Below are positions 7,976 to 18,830 of a stretch of DNA of 64,000 nt, piece after piece (position 1 is the stretch's first letter; every line of letters starts with the position of its first letter). The stretch lies in NCBI GenBank assembly GCA_016709225.1, contig JADJEE010000012.1, forward strand, positions 2,709,501 through 2,773,500. The letters are read 5' to 3'. The notes under the pieces were generated by a model. It made no database searches. It was not told the origin of the DNA and saw only the letters and a list, made by a program, of their open reading frames with translations. The stretch is from Deltaproteobacteria bacterium (GTDB lineage: Bacteria > Myxococcota_A > Polyangia > Nannocystales > Nannocystaceae). A program made the position numbers and the translations under genes.

Positions 7976-8085
7976 TGAACCTCAATCGAGTCCGCGTTCT
8001 CGGCGTAGCCAGACGCGAGCAGAGACTGATAGGCATCGCGGGCAGCGCGAAGACCGTCGAACACGACGCAGATCGAGTGGCTCAT
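7600..8085 (-). CDS. Small membrane protein with glycine-zipper hairpin
   Basis: 161 residues. The start at 8085 is preceded by AGGAG about ten bases upstream. The N-terminal region (SICVVFDGLRAARDAYQSLL) resembles the ferredoxin-like domain of DUF1269/general stress proteins. Two membrane segments rich in small residues follow (ALWGGLGMAVLGGLLTMLPF and WIGALVGVAFGGLFGGLAGML). A short charged C-terminal domain repeats an AVAKTAERRLLS-like helix. Such proteins are linked to envelope stress, but the function is unknown. Its 3' part overlaps the run-on end of the hydroxylase gene by 376 bases, tail to tail. Confidence 0.8.
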   Translation of the reverse strand: MSHSICVVFDGLRAARDAYQSLLASGYAENADSIEVHYRRLIDGKLPVSQTRARDGALWGGLGMAVLGGLLTMLPFAFIRESGVSPWIGALVGVAFGGLFGGLAGMLIGTTDPRRDLAEVDPLLADGRVALIAEFEDAAVAKTAERRLLSFGGALLAPVRP

Positions 8086-8277
8086 GGGGACGATCTCCTG
8101 ACCACACTGGATAGCAATCGCAGTGCCACCGTCGTCGCTCACGATTTGCGCGGGCGCGGTGGGCCCGAGCGCGCAGGTGCGCGCGTGGTCACGGTCGCGG
8201 TCGACTGGATCTCGGCGCTCGGGGCATGCGCGTCCGAGCTCCGGTCGCGACCCGCCGAGCGCGGACGCGGCCGCGCG

Positions 8278-9798
8278 TCACATCAATGCGACGACCGCGG
8301 CGACCGTCGCGAGCACACCCGTGGCACCGAGCACGATCATCACCATCGTCGGGCTCGGCAGCGCGCCGGCGAGCGCACGGCCGGCGATCTGCGAGCGGGC
8401 CGCCACCATGCTCGAGGCCGCGGGCGCGGCGTCGTCGTCGCTGGTGGGATCGAGCTTCGCCGACGCGGAGGCGGCGGGGCTGGGCACGGGGGCGTGCGAG
8501 GGATCGACGATCTCGGTCGAGTCGGGCGCGGTCGAGTCGGGCTCGAGCGGGATCGCAGCCGCGGCCAAGGGCGGGTTCACGATGACGGAGCGTGGCGGCG
8601 CCGGCGGTGGGCCGCTGGTCACGGGCGTGCGCGGCCTCGCCGTGCGTGCGGTCGCTGCCGGGAGCTCGAGGTCGATCGCGGGGACCACCGGGGTCGCGCG
8701 ATGCCGCGGCGGCTCCGGCTCGCGGACGCGCTTGCGGGGCGCCTTGAGCACCATCGAGTAGCTGGTGCCCTCGTCCTCGTGCAGGGGCTCGAGCGGCTGC
8801 GCGGCGTGCAGTGGCACGACCTGACCGGAGCACTCGTTGCGGACCGGCTCGGTGTCCTGCGGTTGGTCCACCAGCACGATGTGGCGTGCGTGCGCCAGGG
8901 TCCGCAGGGCCAGCAGCGCCCGGAACTCCCCGAACATGGCGGCCTCGACCAGCTCGCGCACGGTCGTGGCGCCGTCGCAGAGCTTGAACATGTCGAGGGC
9001 ATCGCGCCACTCGGCGAGCGCCGCGGGGTCGGGATCCGAGAAGAAGTCCCACTCGCCGCCGCCACCGTTGCTCGCGGCCTCGCCGACGGGTTGCTGACCC
9101 GGCTCGGACAGCGGCACCGCCACACGATCGAGCGAGCCGAGCGCCGACAGCACCTTGGGTCGCTCGTCGATGCGGCGGGCGTTCTCCAGCAACACGTGGC
9201 CGAGCGTCGGACCCACGCCGGCGGGCAGCTGTGTGCCGACCCACTCGACGTCGCCGCGCACGAGCGTCAGGCGTGCGCCGGGCGTGCGGCACAGCTGCAG
9301 CTGATCGAGCACGCGCTCCTCCACGAAGGTGCGCGCGACCTTCATCCACATGGGCGCGTCGGCCCCGAACTCGTCGTCTCGGCCGAAGCGCTCGGGATGC
9401 CGACGATGGACCTCCGCGACGAACGGCTCGAGCTGATCGAGACGACCCACGCCACGTGCACCGGTGAGGCGTCCCTGCGTGACCTCGAAGGCGAATGCGT
9501 CGTCGACGGTCTCGACCACGAGTACGCCGCTGGGGTCCTGGGATGCCAGCGCTGCGAGCACGTCGACCGCGGGGTGATGCGCCGCCGACACGGCACACAC
9601 CGCGGTCACACAGCTCGGGTCGGCGCCCAGGGTCGCGACGACGTGGTCACGCATCACCAAGGCGCGACGCTTGCGTCCGATCACCCGCGCGGGCCCTACG
9701 GCGAGCTGTTCGGCCAGCAGTTCCGAGGGCGTGACCGCACCGTCGACGTCGACGATCGGGGTCTGTCGCGGGGGGCGACGCAGCGAAGGAGGAGACAT
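8278..9798 (-). CDS. DUF4388-like (PATAN-type) protein with C-terminal membrane anchor
   Basis: 506 residues starting at the ATG at 9798. The first 330 residues look like the tandem PATAN/DUF4388 modules of delta-proteobacteria: SGVLVVETVDDAFAFEVTQGRL, a LGHVLLENARRI helix and a DGATTVRELVEAAMFGEFRALLAL segment. A Pro/Ala-rich linker of about 120 residues follows, then a single C-terminal membrane helix (MVMIVLGATGVLATVAAVVALM). The domain is a presumed signalling adaptor in gliding and two-component systems. It stands alone and is divergent from the phosphoglucomutase gene. Confidence 0.75.
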   Translation of the reverse strand: MSPPSLRRPPRQTPIVDVDGAVTPSELLAEQLAVGPARVIGRKRRALVMRDHVVATLGADPSCVTAVCAVSAAHHPAVDVLAALASQDPSGVLVVETVDDAFAFEVTQGRLTGARGVGRLDQLEPFVAEVHRRHPERFGRDDEFGADAPMWMKVARTFVEERVLDQLQLCRTPGARLTLVRGDVEWVGTQLPAGVGPTLGHVLLENARRIDERPKVLSALGSLDRVAVPLSEPGQQPVGEAASNGGGGEWDFFSDPDPAALAEWRDALDMFKLCDGATTVRELVEAAMFGEFRALLALRTLAHARHIVLVDQPQDTEPVRNECSGQVVPLHAAQPLEPLHEDEGTSYSMVLKAPRKRVREPEPPRHRATPVVPAIDLELPAATARTARPRTPVTSGPPPAPPRSVIVNPPLAAAAIPLEPDSTAPDSTEIVDPSHAPVPSPAASASAKLDPTSDDDAAPAASSMVAARSQIAGRALAGALPSPTMVMIVLGATGVLATVAAVVALM

Positions 9799-9980
9799 GG
9801 GAGGGCGAGACGATCCCTGGGTGCCTGTCCGATCTATGCGGTGGCGCGACGACGCGCGCCATGGGCCGCGGGCGAATCTCACGAACGATCGCATGGCCCA
9901 ATCCGACACCGCCCCGGATCGTTTCGCGATCACGCATCCGAAGCGTGTGGCGCGCTCACGCGGGCTGGTATCGTGGGCCC

Positions 9981-11648
<1,668 letters not shown>

Positions 11649-11789
11649 GGCCATAGTCCGCGGTGTGGCGATGCGCCGCGGTGGTGCGCCGGTGGTCGGC
11701 GCCGAAGACCCGTGTTCGGGCGCGCAGGGCCTGACGATTGCACTCCCAAGCCGGCGCGCGAGCAGGCATGCTTCGCGACGGTGACTTCC

Positions 11790-13247
11790 ATGAGCCTTCG
11801 CCTTTCGTCGAGCCTGGTTGCGTTGAGCCTCTCCTTGCCCTTGACCGCCTCGGCGGCGCCGGCTGCCGAGGGCAGCGCGTCGGTCGGCACCGACGGGGTC
11901 GCCACGACCAGCGAGGTCGCGCCGCCCGACACCGGCAAGCGCAAGCCCAAGAACAAGCGCAAGGACGTGCCTTGGATCAAGCGCTGGGCGCCCGAGCGCA
12001 ACATGGCCGAGCTCGGCATCTACGGCGGCATCTTCGTGCCGTCGCGATCGCTCGAGCTGTTCCAGGCCGACCTCGACCTGCCCAACCAAGGCTTCAAGCA
12101 GTTCAAGCGCATTGCGCCGGACGTCGGCGCACGCATCGGCTACTACCCGATCCGTTTCTTCGGGCTCGAGCTCGAGGGCGGCGCGATGCCGACCCGCACC
12201 ACCGCCGATCAGGCCGCGACGCTGTGGGCCGTGCGCGGCCACCTCGTGGCCCAGCTGGGCCTGTCGAGCATCACCCCGTTCCTGCTCATCGGGCCGACGG
12301 CGCTCGGTGTCAGCAGTGCCCGGCTGGCGGTCGGCAAGGAGGTCGACGCAGGCATCCACTTCGGCGGCGGCTTCAAGGTGTTCCTCTCGCGTCACGCGAT
12401 GATCCGACTCGACGTCCGCGACACCGTGACCGCCAAGCGTGGGGTGAAGGACGGCGTGACCAGCAACCTCGAGGTGCTGCTCGGCCTCTCGCTGACGCTC
12501 GGTCGCAAGGACAAGCCCAAGCCGCCGCCAAAGGACACCGACGGTGACGGCTTCTACGACAACGTCGACAAGTGCGTGACCGAGCCCGGCGTGGCGCCGG
12601 ATGGCTGCCCGATCCGCGACAAGGACGGCGATGGCTTCCTCGACAACGTCGACAAGTGCATCGACGAGCCCGGCGTGGCGCCGGACGGCTGCCCGATCCG
12701 CGACAAGGATGGCGACGGCTTCCTCGACGACGTCGACCAGTGCATCGACGAGCCGGGCGTGGCGCCGGACGGCTGCCCGATCCGCGACACCGACGGCGAC
12801 GGGATCCTCGACGACGTCGATCAGTGCAAGGAAGAGCCGGAGACCAAGAACGGCTACGAGGACGGCGACGGCTGTCCGGACGAGGTGCCCAAGGAGGTCG
12901 AGAAGTTCACCGGTGTCATCGAGGGCATCTTCTTCGACGTCGACAAGGACACCATCCGCGCCAAGTCGAAGCCCAAGCTCGACGAGGCGGTCGGCGTGCT
13001 CAAGAAGTTCGAGAGCGTGCGGGTCGAGATCTCCGGCCACACCGACAGCAGCGGCAAGCGCGAGCACAACGTCGACCTGTCGCAGCGACGCGCCGAGGCG
13101 GTGAAGAAGTACCTCGTCGACGCGGGCATCGACGCCGGTCGCATCACGACCCGTGGCGCCGGGCCCGACGAGCCGCGGGCCGACAACAAGACCAAGGCCG
13201 GCAAGGCGCAGAACCGCCGCATCGAGTTCAAGCTCGTCACGCAGTGA
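11790..13247 (+). CDS. OmpA-family outer membrane protein with thrombospondin type 3 repeats
   Basis: 485 residues. A signal peptide (about 1-23, cleavage after LTASAAPA) precedes an eight-strand-type barrel region (about 60-240, ending SLTLGRK). Four tandem 28-residue Asp-rich repeats (DxDGDGFxDxVDxC...EPGVAPDGCP) follow, of the Ca-binding TSP3 type. The C-terminal OmpA domain (about 375-485) carries ISGHTDSSGKREHN and LSQRRAEAVKKYLVD and binds peptidoglycan. It links the outer membrane to the cell wall. The ATG at 11790 is chosen because it puts the signal peptide at the N-terminus. Confidence 0.92.
   Translation: MSLRLSSSLVALSLSLPLTASAAPAAEGSASVGTDGVATTSEVAPPDTGKRKPKNKRKDVPWIKRWAPERNMAELGIYGGIFVPSRSLELFQADLDLPNQGFKQFKRIAPDVGARIGYYPIRFFGLELEGGAMPTRTTADQAATLWAVRGHLVAQLGLSSITPFLLIGPTALGVSSARLAVGKEVDAGIHFGGGFKVFLSRHAMIRLDVRDTVTAKRGVKDGVTSNLEVLLGLSLTLGRKDKPKPPPKDTDGDGFYDNVDKCVTEPGVAPDGCPIRDKDGDGFLDNVDKCIDEPGVAPDGCPIRDKDGDGFLDDVDQCIDEPGVAPDGCPIRDTDGDGILDDVDQCKEEPETKNGYEDGDGCPDEVPKEVEKFTGVIEGIFFDVDKDTIRAKSKPKLDEAVGVLKKFESVRVEISGHTDSSGKREHNVDLSQRRAEAVKKYLVDAGIDAGRITTRGAGPDEPRADNKTKAGKAQNRRIEFKLVTQ
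12534..12830 (+). repeat. Tandem 84-bp coding repeats (TSP3 units)
   Basis: Units begin at 12534, 12618, 12702 and 12786 with an exact 84-base period. Copies two and three are nearly identical at the DNA level, which suggests recent duplication or conversion. Each encodes one Ca-binding TSP3-like unit of the OmpA protein. Confidence 0.85.
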
Positions 13248-13277
13248 GCCGGTGATCGGCCGCCGCCGGCCGGACTT

Positions 13278-13302
13278 GCACCACCGGCTCGGTCGGTGGT
13301 GC
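13278..13302 (+). terminator. Hairpin between the OmpA and kinase genes
   Basis: A perfect 9-bp stem, GCACCACCG (13278-13286) with CGGTGGTGC (13294-13302), and a 7-base loop. No T tract follows, so intrinsic termination is doubtful; it could attenuate read-through or stabilise the upstream mRNA. Confidence 0.4.
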
Positions 13303-13321
13303 ACTCGCATCGGCACCTGGC

Positions 13322-16084
13322 GTGGACGACGACACCGTCAGCAAGCAGGGCGGCGGCTCGACCGATCCCGTCGCGCGAATGTTCGCCGACGAGGATCTCG
13401 GCGGTGCCTCCGAGGTACGCGCTGCGGCGCGTCTGCGCCAGGCGCTGCTCGGCACCATCGACCCTTCGTCGAAGCTGGCGCGCTACCGGCTGATCGATGT
13501 GCTCGGCCGTGGCGCGATGGGCGAGGTGTGGATCGCCGAAGATCCCGAGCTCGCGCGGCGGGTCGCGATCAAGCTGGTGCGCCCGGGGATGGGTGGGGAC
13601 GCGCGCTACGGCGAGCGACTCGCCCGTGAGGCGCGCGCACTGGCGGCGCTCTCGCACCCCAACGTGGTGCAGGTGTTCGACGCCGGCGTGCACGACGACG
13701 AGCGCACGCGGACGCGCTCGGTCTTCATCGTGATGGAGCTCGTCGATGGTGAGACGCTGGCGCAGTGGTTGTCACGCCGGCCCGAGGTGCCCGACATCGT
13801 CGCGGTGTTCGTGCAGGCGGCTGCGGGCCTCGCGGCCGCACACGCGGTCGGCCTCGTCCATCGGGACTTCAAGCCCGCCAACGTGTTCATCGGTCGCGAC
13901 GGACGCGCGCGCGTCGGCGACTTCGGGCTGGCACGCGAGGCAACCACGCGCGCGCCCGAGCAGGTCGACGTCCGCGAGGCCCTCGAGCTGATCGCGACCG
14001 ACGCCGCCCCGCTGACGCGCTCGGGGGCCGTGGTCGGCACGCCGCTCTACATGGCGCCCGAGCAGCACCGCGGTGACGCCACCGACGCCCGCAGCGATCA
14101 GTACGCGTTCTGCGTTGCGCTGTACGAGGCGCTGTTTCGGGTGCGGCCCTTCGCGGGCAACCTCGTCGACGTGGTGGCGGCGAAGACTGCCCAACAGCTG
14201 GTCGACAACCCGCGCGCAGCCGTGTCCGACGCGCTCACCGCGGTCGTGATGCGCGGACTCTCGCCCGATCCGGGCGCGCGCTGGCCGACGATGGACCAAC
14301 TCGCGCACGCGTTGGTTCGCGCGCTGCGGCCACGCTGGCGTCGACCCGTGCTCGTCGGTGGCGTCGTGCTCGGCCTCGCTGCCGCTTACGCCGGCGCGTC
14401 CGCGACCGGCGAGTCATGCCCGGGCCTGCAGCGCGCTGCGGTGTCGTGGAGCCCGGCGGTGCGCAGTGAGCTGGAGCGCGTGCTGGTCGAGACCGACGGC
14501 ATCGTCCGCCACGATCTGTTGCTGCACGCCATCGACGTGCAGGCCGAGCGGCTGCACCGGGCGCAGGGCCAGCTGTGCCAGCTCGCAACGCCCGATCCCG
14601 GCGTCGTGGCGTGTGTCGCGGGCGCGCAAGCGGAGTTCGAGGCGCTGCTCGAGGTGTTCTCGCACGGCACGCCCTCGCTGATGGTGCGGGCGACGTTGCA
14701 GGTGTCGGAGCTGCCCGATCCGCTCGACTGCGCCACCGCGGCGGAGCCCGGGCGCGTGCAGCCGGAGCAGGCGGCGGCGCTGACCGATGCTCGCGAGGCG
14801 CTCGCGCGGGCGCGCGTCCGCATGGGCGCGGGCCTCGACGCGGAGGCTGCGATGCTCGCCACCGATGCGATCGCGCGGGCCGAAGCGGTGGGCATCGGCT
14901 ACGACAGCACCCTCGGCGAGCTACGGCTGCTCGCTGCGATGGCGCAGGACGAGCTCGGCATGGGTGCGCTCGTGGCCGCGACGCTCGAGCGTGCGTACTT
15001 CGATGCCGTCGCCGCCGACGACACCAGCGTGGCCCTGCGAGCGGCTGCACGCATCACCATCAACGCCGCCGAGGCCAACGATGTCGTCGGAGCCCAGCGA
15101 TGGTTGCGGCACACCGAGGCCGAGCACGCCAAGGCCGGCGCCACCGCCTACGACGAAGGCACCTACTGGCAGTCGCTCGGCGTGGTGCGCGGCTACGCGG
15201 GCGATCTCGCGGCCGCCAGCGACGCCTTCCGGCGCACGGCGGCGGTCTGTGACGACGGCGCGTGTCCGTCGCTGCACGCGGCTGCGGTCGACAACCTCGC
15301 CGAGTCCGCGCTCGCGCTCGGGGATGCCGACGCTGCCGTCGCGCTGCGCGAGAAGGTCGTGGCCGAGGTCGCCGAGCGCAACGGCGACGACGCGGTGCTC
15401 ACCTCGTTCGCTCGACTCTCGCTGGCCGAGGCGCTGTGGCTCGCGGGGCGCAGCGACGAGGCCCGCGCGGCGATCGATCGCGCCCGCGCCGTCATCGAGC
15501 GCTACGAGGGACCGAACCATCCCTCGCTCGCCAACGCGGCGCTCGTCACCGCCGGTATCGCGATCGACGCTGGCGACTACGCCGTCGCGGTGGTGGCCGC
15601 GCGCGATGCGGTCGCACGTATCGAAGCCATCACCAGCCCGGACAGCCCCCGACGCGCGGCATACCACGGCACGCTCGCATCGGCGCTCGAGGGCGCAGGC
15701 GATCACGCCGAGGCGCTGCGGATCTACGACGGCGCGATGGTGGGTGCCGATCAAGCCAGCGTGATCGAGCGCGGGCCGCTGCTGGTCGGTCGCGCCCGCG
15801 CCCGGCTCTCGGCTGGCGACCCGACGGGCGCAATCGCGGACGCCCGCAGCCTCCGCGCGCTCGAGCTCGGCACGCCCTACGAGGTCGCCGATCAGGTCGT
15901 CGCGACCTTCGTGACCGAGGCGCGCGCGAGGTTGCAGCAGGACGGCAAAGCGGCGGCGCTGGAGCTGATCGACGAGGGTTTGGCGTGGGCCGACGGCGGC
16001 GCCCACGACGAGGCCGCCGCGACGCTGCGGTCGTTGCGGGCCGAGCTCGTCGGTGAGCCGCGCCCGGACGGCGACCCGCGGTGA
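13322..16084 (+). CDS. Membrane-bound Ser/Thr protein kinase with C-terminal TPR region
   Basis: 920 residues from a GTG start. The Hanks-type kinase domain (about 55-330) has the Gly loop GRGAMGEVW (62-70), Lys84, the catalytic HRDFKPAN (180-187), VGDFGLAR and MAPEQ, so it should be active. One membrane helix follows (about 342-360, VLVGGVVLGLAAAYAGAS), then about 550 residues of helical repeats of the TPR type. The predicted layout is a cytoplasmic kinase and an extracytoplasmic repeat sensor. Unlike two similar kinases in the window, it has no sigma factor next to it. It is convergent with the TetR gene. Confidence 0.9.
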   Translation: MDDDTVSKQGGGSTDPVARMFADEDLGGASEVRAAARLRQALLGTIDPSSKLARYRLIDVLGRGAMGEVWIAEDPELARRVAIKLVRPGMGGDARYGERLAREARALAALSHPNVVQVFDAGVHDDERTRTRSVFIVMELVDGETLAQWLSRRPEVPDIVAVFVQAAAGLAAAHAVGLVHRDFKPANVFIGRDGRARVGDFGLAREATTRAPEQVDVREALELIATDAAPLTRSGAVVGTPLYMAPEQHRGDATDARSDQYAFCVALYEALFRVRPFAGNLVDVVAAKTAQQLVDNPRAAVSDALTAVVMRGLSPDPGARWPTMDQLAHALVRALRPRWRRPVLVGGVVLGLAAAYAGASATGESCPGLQRAAVSWSPAVRSELERVLVETDGIVRHDLLLHAIDVQAERLHRAQGQLCQLATPDPGVVACVAGAQAEFEALLEVFSHGTPSLMVRATLQVSELPDPLDCATAAEPGRVQPEQAAALTDAREALARARVRMGAGLDAEAAMLATDAIARAEAVGIGYDSTLGELRLLAAMAQDELGMGALVAATLERAYFDAVAADDTSVALRAAARITINAAEANDVVGAQRWLRHTEAEHAKAGATAYDEGTYWQSLGVVRGYAGDLAAASDAFRRTAAVCDDGACPSLHAAAVDNLAESALALGDADAAVALREKVVAEVAERNGDDAVLTSFARLSLAEALWLAGRSDEARAAIDRARAVIERYEGPNHPSLANAALVTAGIAIDAGDYAVAVVAARDAVARIEAITSPDSPRRAAYHGTLASALEGAGDHAEALRIYDGAMVGADQASVIERGPLLVGRARARLSAGDPTGAIADARSLRALELGTPYEVADQVVATFVTEARARLQQDGKAAALELIDEGLAWADGGAHDEAAATLRSLRAELVGEPRPDGDPR

Positions 16085-16133
16085 CACCGGTGTGTCGACA
16101 CCCGCGCGCGTTCTGCCCCGATGCCCAGGCCAC

Positions 16134-16160
16134 GCCCTGACGCGCGCACGGCATCAGGGC
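16134..16160. terminator. Possible bidirectional hairpin between convergent genes
   Basis: GCCCTGA (16134-16140) pairs with TCAGGGC (16154-16160) around a 13-base loop. It lies between the kinase stop and the TetR stop, and the right arm includes the TetR stop codon. There is no T tract, so support is weak. Confidence 0.3.
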
Positions 16161-16774
16161 TCGGTGCGCGGCGTCGCGCCGCGCATCACGACCTCGAAGA
16201 TCGCCTCCGCGAGCTGCTCGGGCTGTGGCAAGAGACCCGCGACCATGGGTAGCTCCGAGGACAAGCGCCGCAGCACCACCTGGGGCATCACCGCGGTCGC
16301 AACCAGTGTCGCGATCAGGGCTGGCATCGGGTGGCCGGTATCGAACTCACCCTCGCGGTAGCCGTTCGACATCGCCGCCAGCAGCAGCGGCAGGTGACCG
16401 CTCTGGAAGCGCGCGAAGATCTGCTTCAGCCGGGTCGACGAGATCAGCGCCTCGCGCATCACGATTCGGATCACGTCGAACTCGACCGGGGTGATCGCGG
16501 CGAGCCGGCGGTAGAGCAGCCGGAAGCGCTCGATGGTCGGCACCTCCTCGCGCAGCGCTGCCTCGAGGTGCTCCAGCACCTTGCCGTAGGCGTCCTCGAC
16601 CACCGCGAGGAAGAGGTCGTCCTTGGTGGGGAAGTAGTAGTAGATCATCCCGACGTTGGTGCCGGCGTCCTGCGCGATGCTGCGCAACGAGGCCCCGTCG
16701 ACGCCATCGCTCAGGAAGCGCGCGCGCGCAGCCTCGACGATGCGCGCATCGATGTCGCTCTTGGGTCGCGCCAT
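16154..16774 (-). CDS. TetR-family repressor of the HlyD/ABC operon
   Basis: 206 residues. The N-terminal HTH (residues 10-50) reads IVEAARARFLSDGVDGASLRSIAQDAGTN followed by VGMIYYYFPTKDDLF, the TetR signature. The C-terminal ligand-binding domain is all-helical. Its ATG overlaps the stop of the ABC permease gene (ATGA), making it the fourth gene of a single minus-strand operon. It most likely represses its own operon through the palindrome at 19797-19816 and is released by a compound the pump exports. Confidence 0.9.
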   Translation of the reverse strand: MARPKSDIDARIVEAARARFLSDGVDGASLRSIAQDAGTNVGMIYYYFPTKDDLFLAVVEDAYGKVLEHLEAALREEVPTIERFRLLYRRLAAITPVEFDVIRIVMREALISSTRLKQIFARFQSGHLPLLLAAMSNGYREGEFDTGHPMPALIATLVATAVMPQVVLRRLSSELPMVAGLLPQPEQLAEAIFEVVMRGATPRTEP

Positions 16775-17901
16775 CAGGTCACCAGCTTCTTCTTGAAGCG
16801 TGCCGCGGCGATCGCCACGACCACCACGAGGATCACGCCGAGCCACATCAGCTCCTCGGCGACATCGGGGAAGCCCGCGCCCTGCAGCGTGATGCGCCGG
16901 ACGATACGCATGAAGTGGGTCAACGGTAGCGCCGACGACAGCCACTGCGCAGGGCGGGGCATGCCCTCGAACGGGAACATGAAGCCCGACAGCAGTATGT
17001 TGGGTAGCAGGAAGAAGAAGGACATCTGCATCGCCTGCTGCTGGGTCTTGGCCACGGTCGAGAAGACCAGCCCGACCGCCAGCGAGGCCGCGATGAAGAC
17101 CATCGAGCACGCATACAGCAGGCCCAGCGAGCCCTGGAGTGGCACGCGGAACACGGCGTTGCCCACCATCAGCACCAGCGTCATCTGCACGTAGCCGATG
17201 ATGATGTACGGAATGATCTTGCCGACGATGATCTCGATCGGCCGCGCCGGCGAGACGATCAACGCCTCGAGCGTGCCGCGCTCACGCTCGCGGGCGATCG
17301 CCATCGCGGTCAGCATCACCATCGTCATCGTGAGGATGACCCCGATCAGGCCCGGTACCACGTGCACGGCGGTGCGTTGCTCGGGGTTGTACCAGACGGT
17401 CGCCTCGACCCGCAGGCCGGCGCCCACGCCACCCACGCCGGCCTGACGCATGCGCGTCTGCAGCATCTCGGTCGAGCGCTCGGCGAGGATGCTCGCGGCC
17501 GTGGAGGTTGCGCTGCCCACGGTCTGCGGATCGGAGCCGTCGACCACCAGCTGCACGGTCGCACCGCGCCCCAGCGTCGCGCCCGAGCCATAGCCGGGTG
17601 GCACCACCAAGGCGACCTTCGCCCGGCCACTGCGCAGCGCACGGGCGATCTCGTCGTAGCCATCGACCTCGGCCACATGCTCGTAGTAGCCGGTCGCGAT
17701 CATGCGCTGCGCGAGGTCTCGCGACGCCGCGGTGTGGTCTTGATCGAACACCACCGTGGGGATGTGGCGCACGTCGTTGTTGATCGCGTAGCCGAACAAC
17801 AACATCTGCACCAGTGGCAGCATCACCATCATCGCGAGCGTCATGCGATCGCGCTTGAGCTGCAGCAACTCCTTGCGTCCGATGGCCAGCAGGCGGTTCA
17901 T
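16774..17901 (-). CDS. ABC-2 type transporter permease
   Basis: 375 residues in the YhhJ/YbhR-like layout. There is an N-terminal membrane helix (LAMMVMLPLVQMLLFGYAI), a large extracytoplasmic domain (about 45-170), and five more helices in the C-terminal half. Before helix two, RERERGTLEALIVSPARP matches the ABC-2 family signature. It forms the channel of a drug or lipid exporter with the ATPase encoded just upstream; the two genes overlap by ATGA. Confidence 0.92.
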   Translation of the reverse strand: MNRLLAIGRKELLQLKRDRMTLAMMVMLPLVQMLLFGYAINNDVRHIPTVVFDQDHTAASRDLAQRMIATGYYEHVAEVDGYDEIARALRSGRAKVALVVPPGYGSGATLGRGATVQLVVDGSDPQTVGSATSTAASILAERSTEMLQTRMRQAGVGGVGAGLRVEATVWYNPEQRTAVHVVPGLIGVILTMTMVMLTAMAIARERERGTLEALIVSPARPIEIIVGKIIPYIIIGYVQMTLVLMVGNAVFRVPLQGSLGLLYACSMVFIAASLAVGLVFSTVAKTQQQAMQMSFFFLLPNILLSGFMFPFEGMPRPAQWLSSALPLTHFMRIVRRITLQGAGFPDVAEELMWLGVILVVVVAIAAARFKKKLVT

Positions 17902-18830
17902 GTCCGATCCTCCCGCACCATCGAGACGAACGCGTCCTCGACCGTGGCGCGACCCGGCGTCAACGCCTTGATCTCGACCGCGGCCGCGGCCAGCACGCGC
18001 CGTACTGCCGCCTCCGGATCGACACCGCGGGTGGCGACCCGGAGCACGCGACCGAAGTGGCCGCACTCTTCGATCTCGCCGTCGTGCTCGAGCGCGAGGG
18101 TGGCGGCCACCGGATCCGCGGCCTCGAGCTCGACCACCCTCAGCCCGCGGCGCGCGACGATCTCGTCGGGCGAGCCGATGTCGAGCACGGTACCGCGGAA
18201 GATGAAGGCCAAGCGGTGGCAGCGCTCGGCCTCGTCCATGTAGTGCGTGGTCACGACGATCGTGGTGCCTTCGTGGGCGATGGCGTGGATGCGCTCCCAG
18301 AACGCGCGCCGGCTCACCGGATCGACGCCGGCGGTGGGCTCGTCGAGGAACAACAGCGGTGGCTCGTGGATCGTCGAGCACGCGAGCGCCAAGCGCTGCT
18401 TCCAGCCGCCCGATAGCGTGCCGGCGAGCTGCTTGCGACGGTCGCCGAGCCCGGTGAGCTCGACCACCGTGTCGACCCGCGCACGCCGACGCCGACGCCC
18501 GACGCCGTAGATCGCGGCGTAGAACTCGAGGTTCTCCACCACCGAGAGGTCTTCGTAGAGGCTGAAGCGTTGGGTCATGTAGCCGATGCTGGCCTTCACC
18601 GCCTCGGGCTCGCGGGCGACGTCGTGGCCGACCACGCGCGCGCTGCCGGAGCTCGGGTCGAGCAGACCGCACAGCATGCGGATGGTGGTCGACTTGCCGG
18701 CGCCATTGGGTCCGAGCACGCCGAAGACCTCGCCACGCTCGATGCGCAGCGACACGTCCCGCACGGCGACCAGCGCTCCGAAGTGCCGCGCGAGCGACTC
18801 GGCGAGCACCACCGGCTCAGGCGAGTTCAC
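17898..18830 (-). CDS. ABC transporter ATP-binding protein
   Basis: 310 residues. Walker A is GPNGAGKST (about 39-47), the signature LSGGWKQR, Walker B LLFLDEPTAGVDP, and the H-loop His lies in VVTTHYMDEAE. It is of the YbhF/CcmA drug-exporter type with a C-terminal regulatory extension of about 80 residues. It powers the ABC-2 permease encoded downstream. It overlaps both neighbours by four bases, which implies coupled translation. Confidence 0.93.
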   Translation of the reverse strand: MNSPEPVVLAESLARHFGALVAVRDVSLRIERGEVFGVLGPNGAGKSTTIRMLCGLLDPSSGSARVVGHDVAREPEAVKASIGYMTQRFSLYEDLSVVENLEFYAAIYGVGRRRRRARVDTVVELTGLGDRRKQLAGTLSGGWKQRLALACSTIHEPPLLFLDEPTAGVDPVSRRAFWERIHAIAHEGTTIVVTTHYMDEAERCHRLAFIFRGTVLDIGSPDEIVARRGLRVVELEAADPVAATLALEHDGEIEECGHFGRVLRVATRGVDPEAAVRRVLAAAAVEIKALTPGRATVEDAFVSMVREDRT

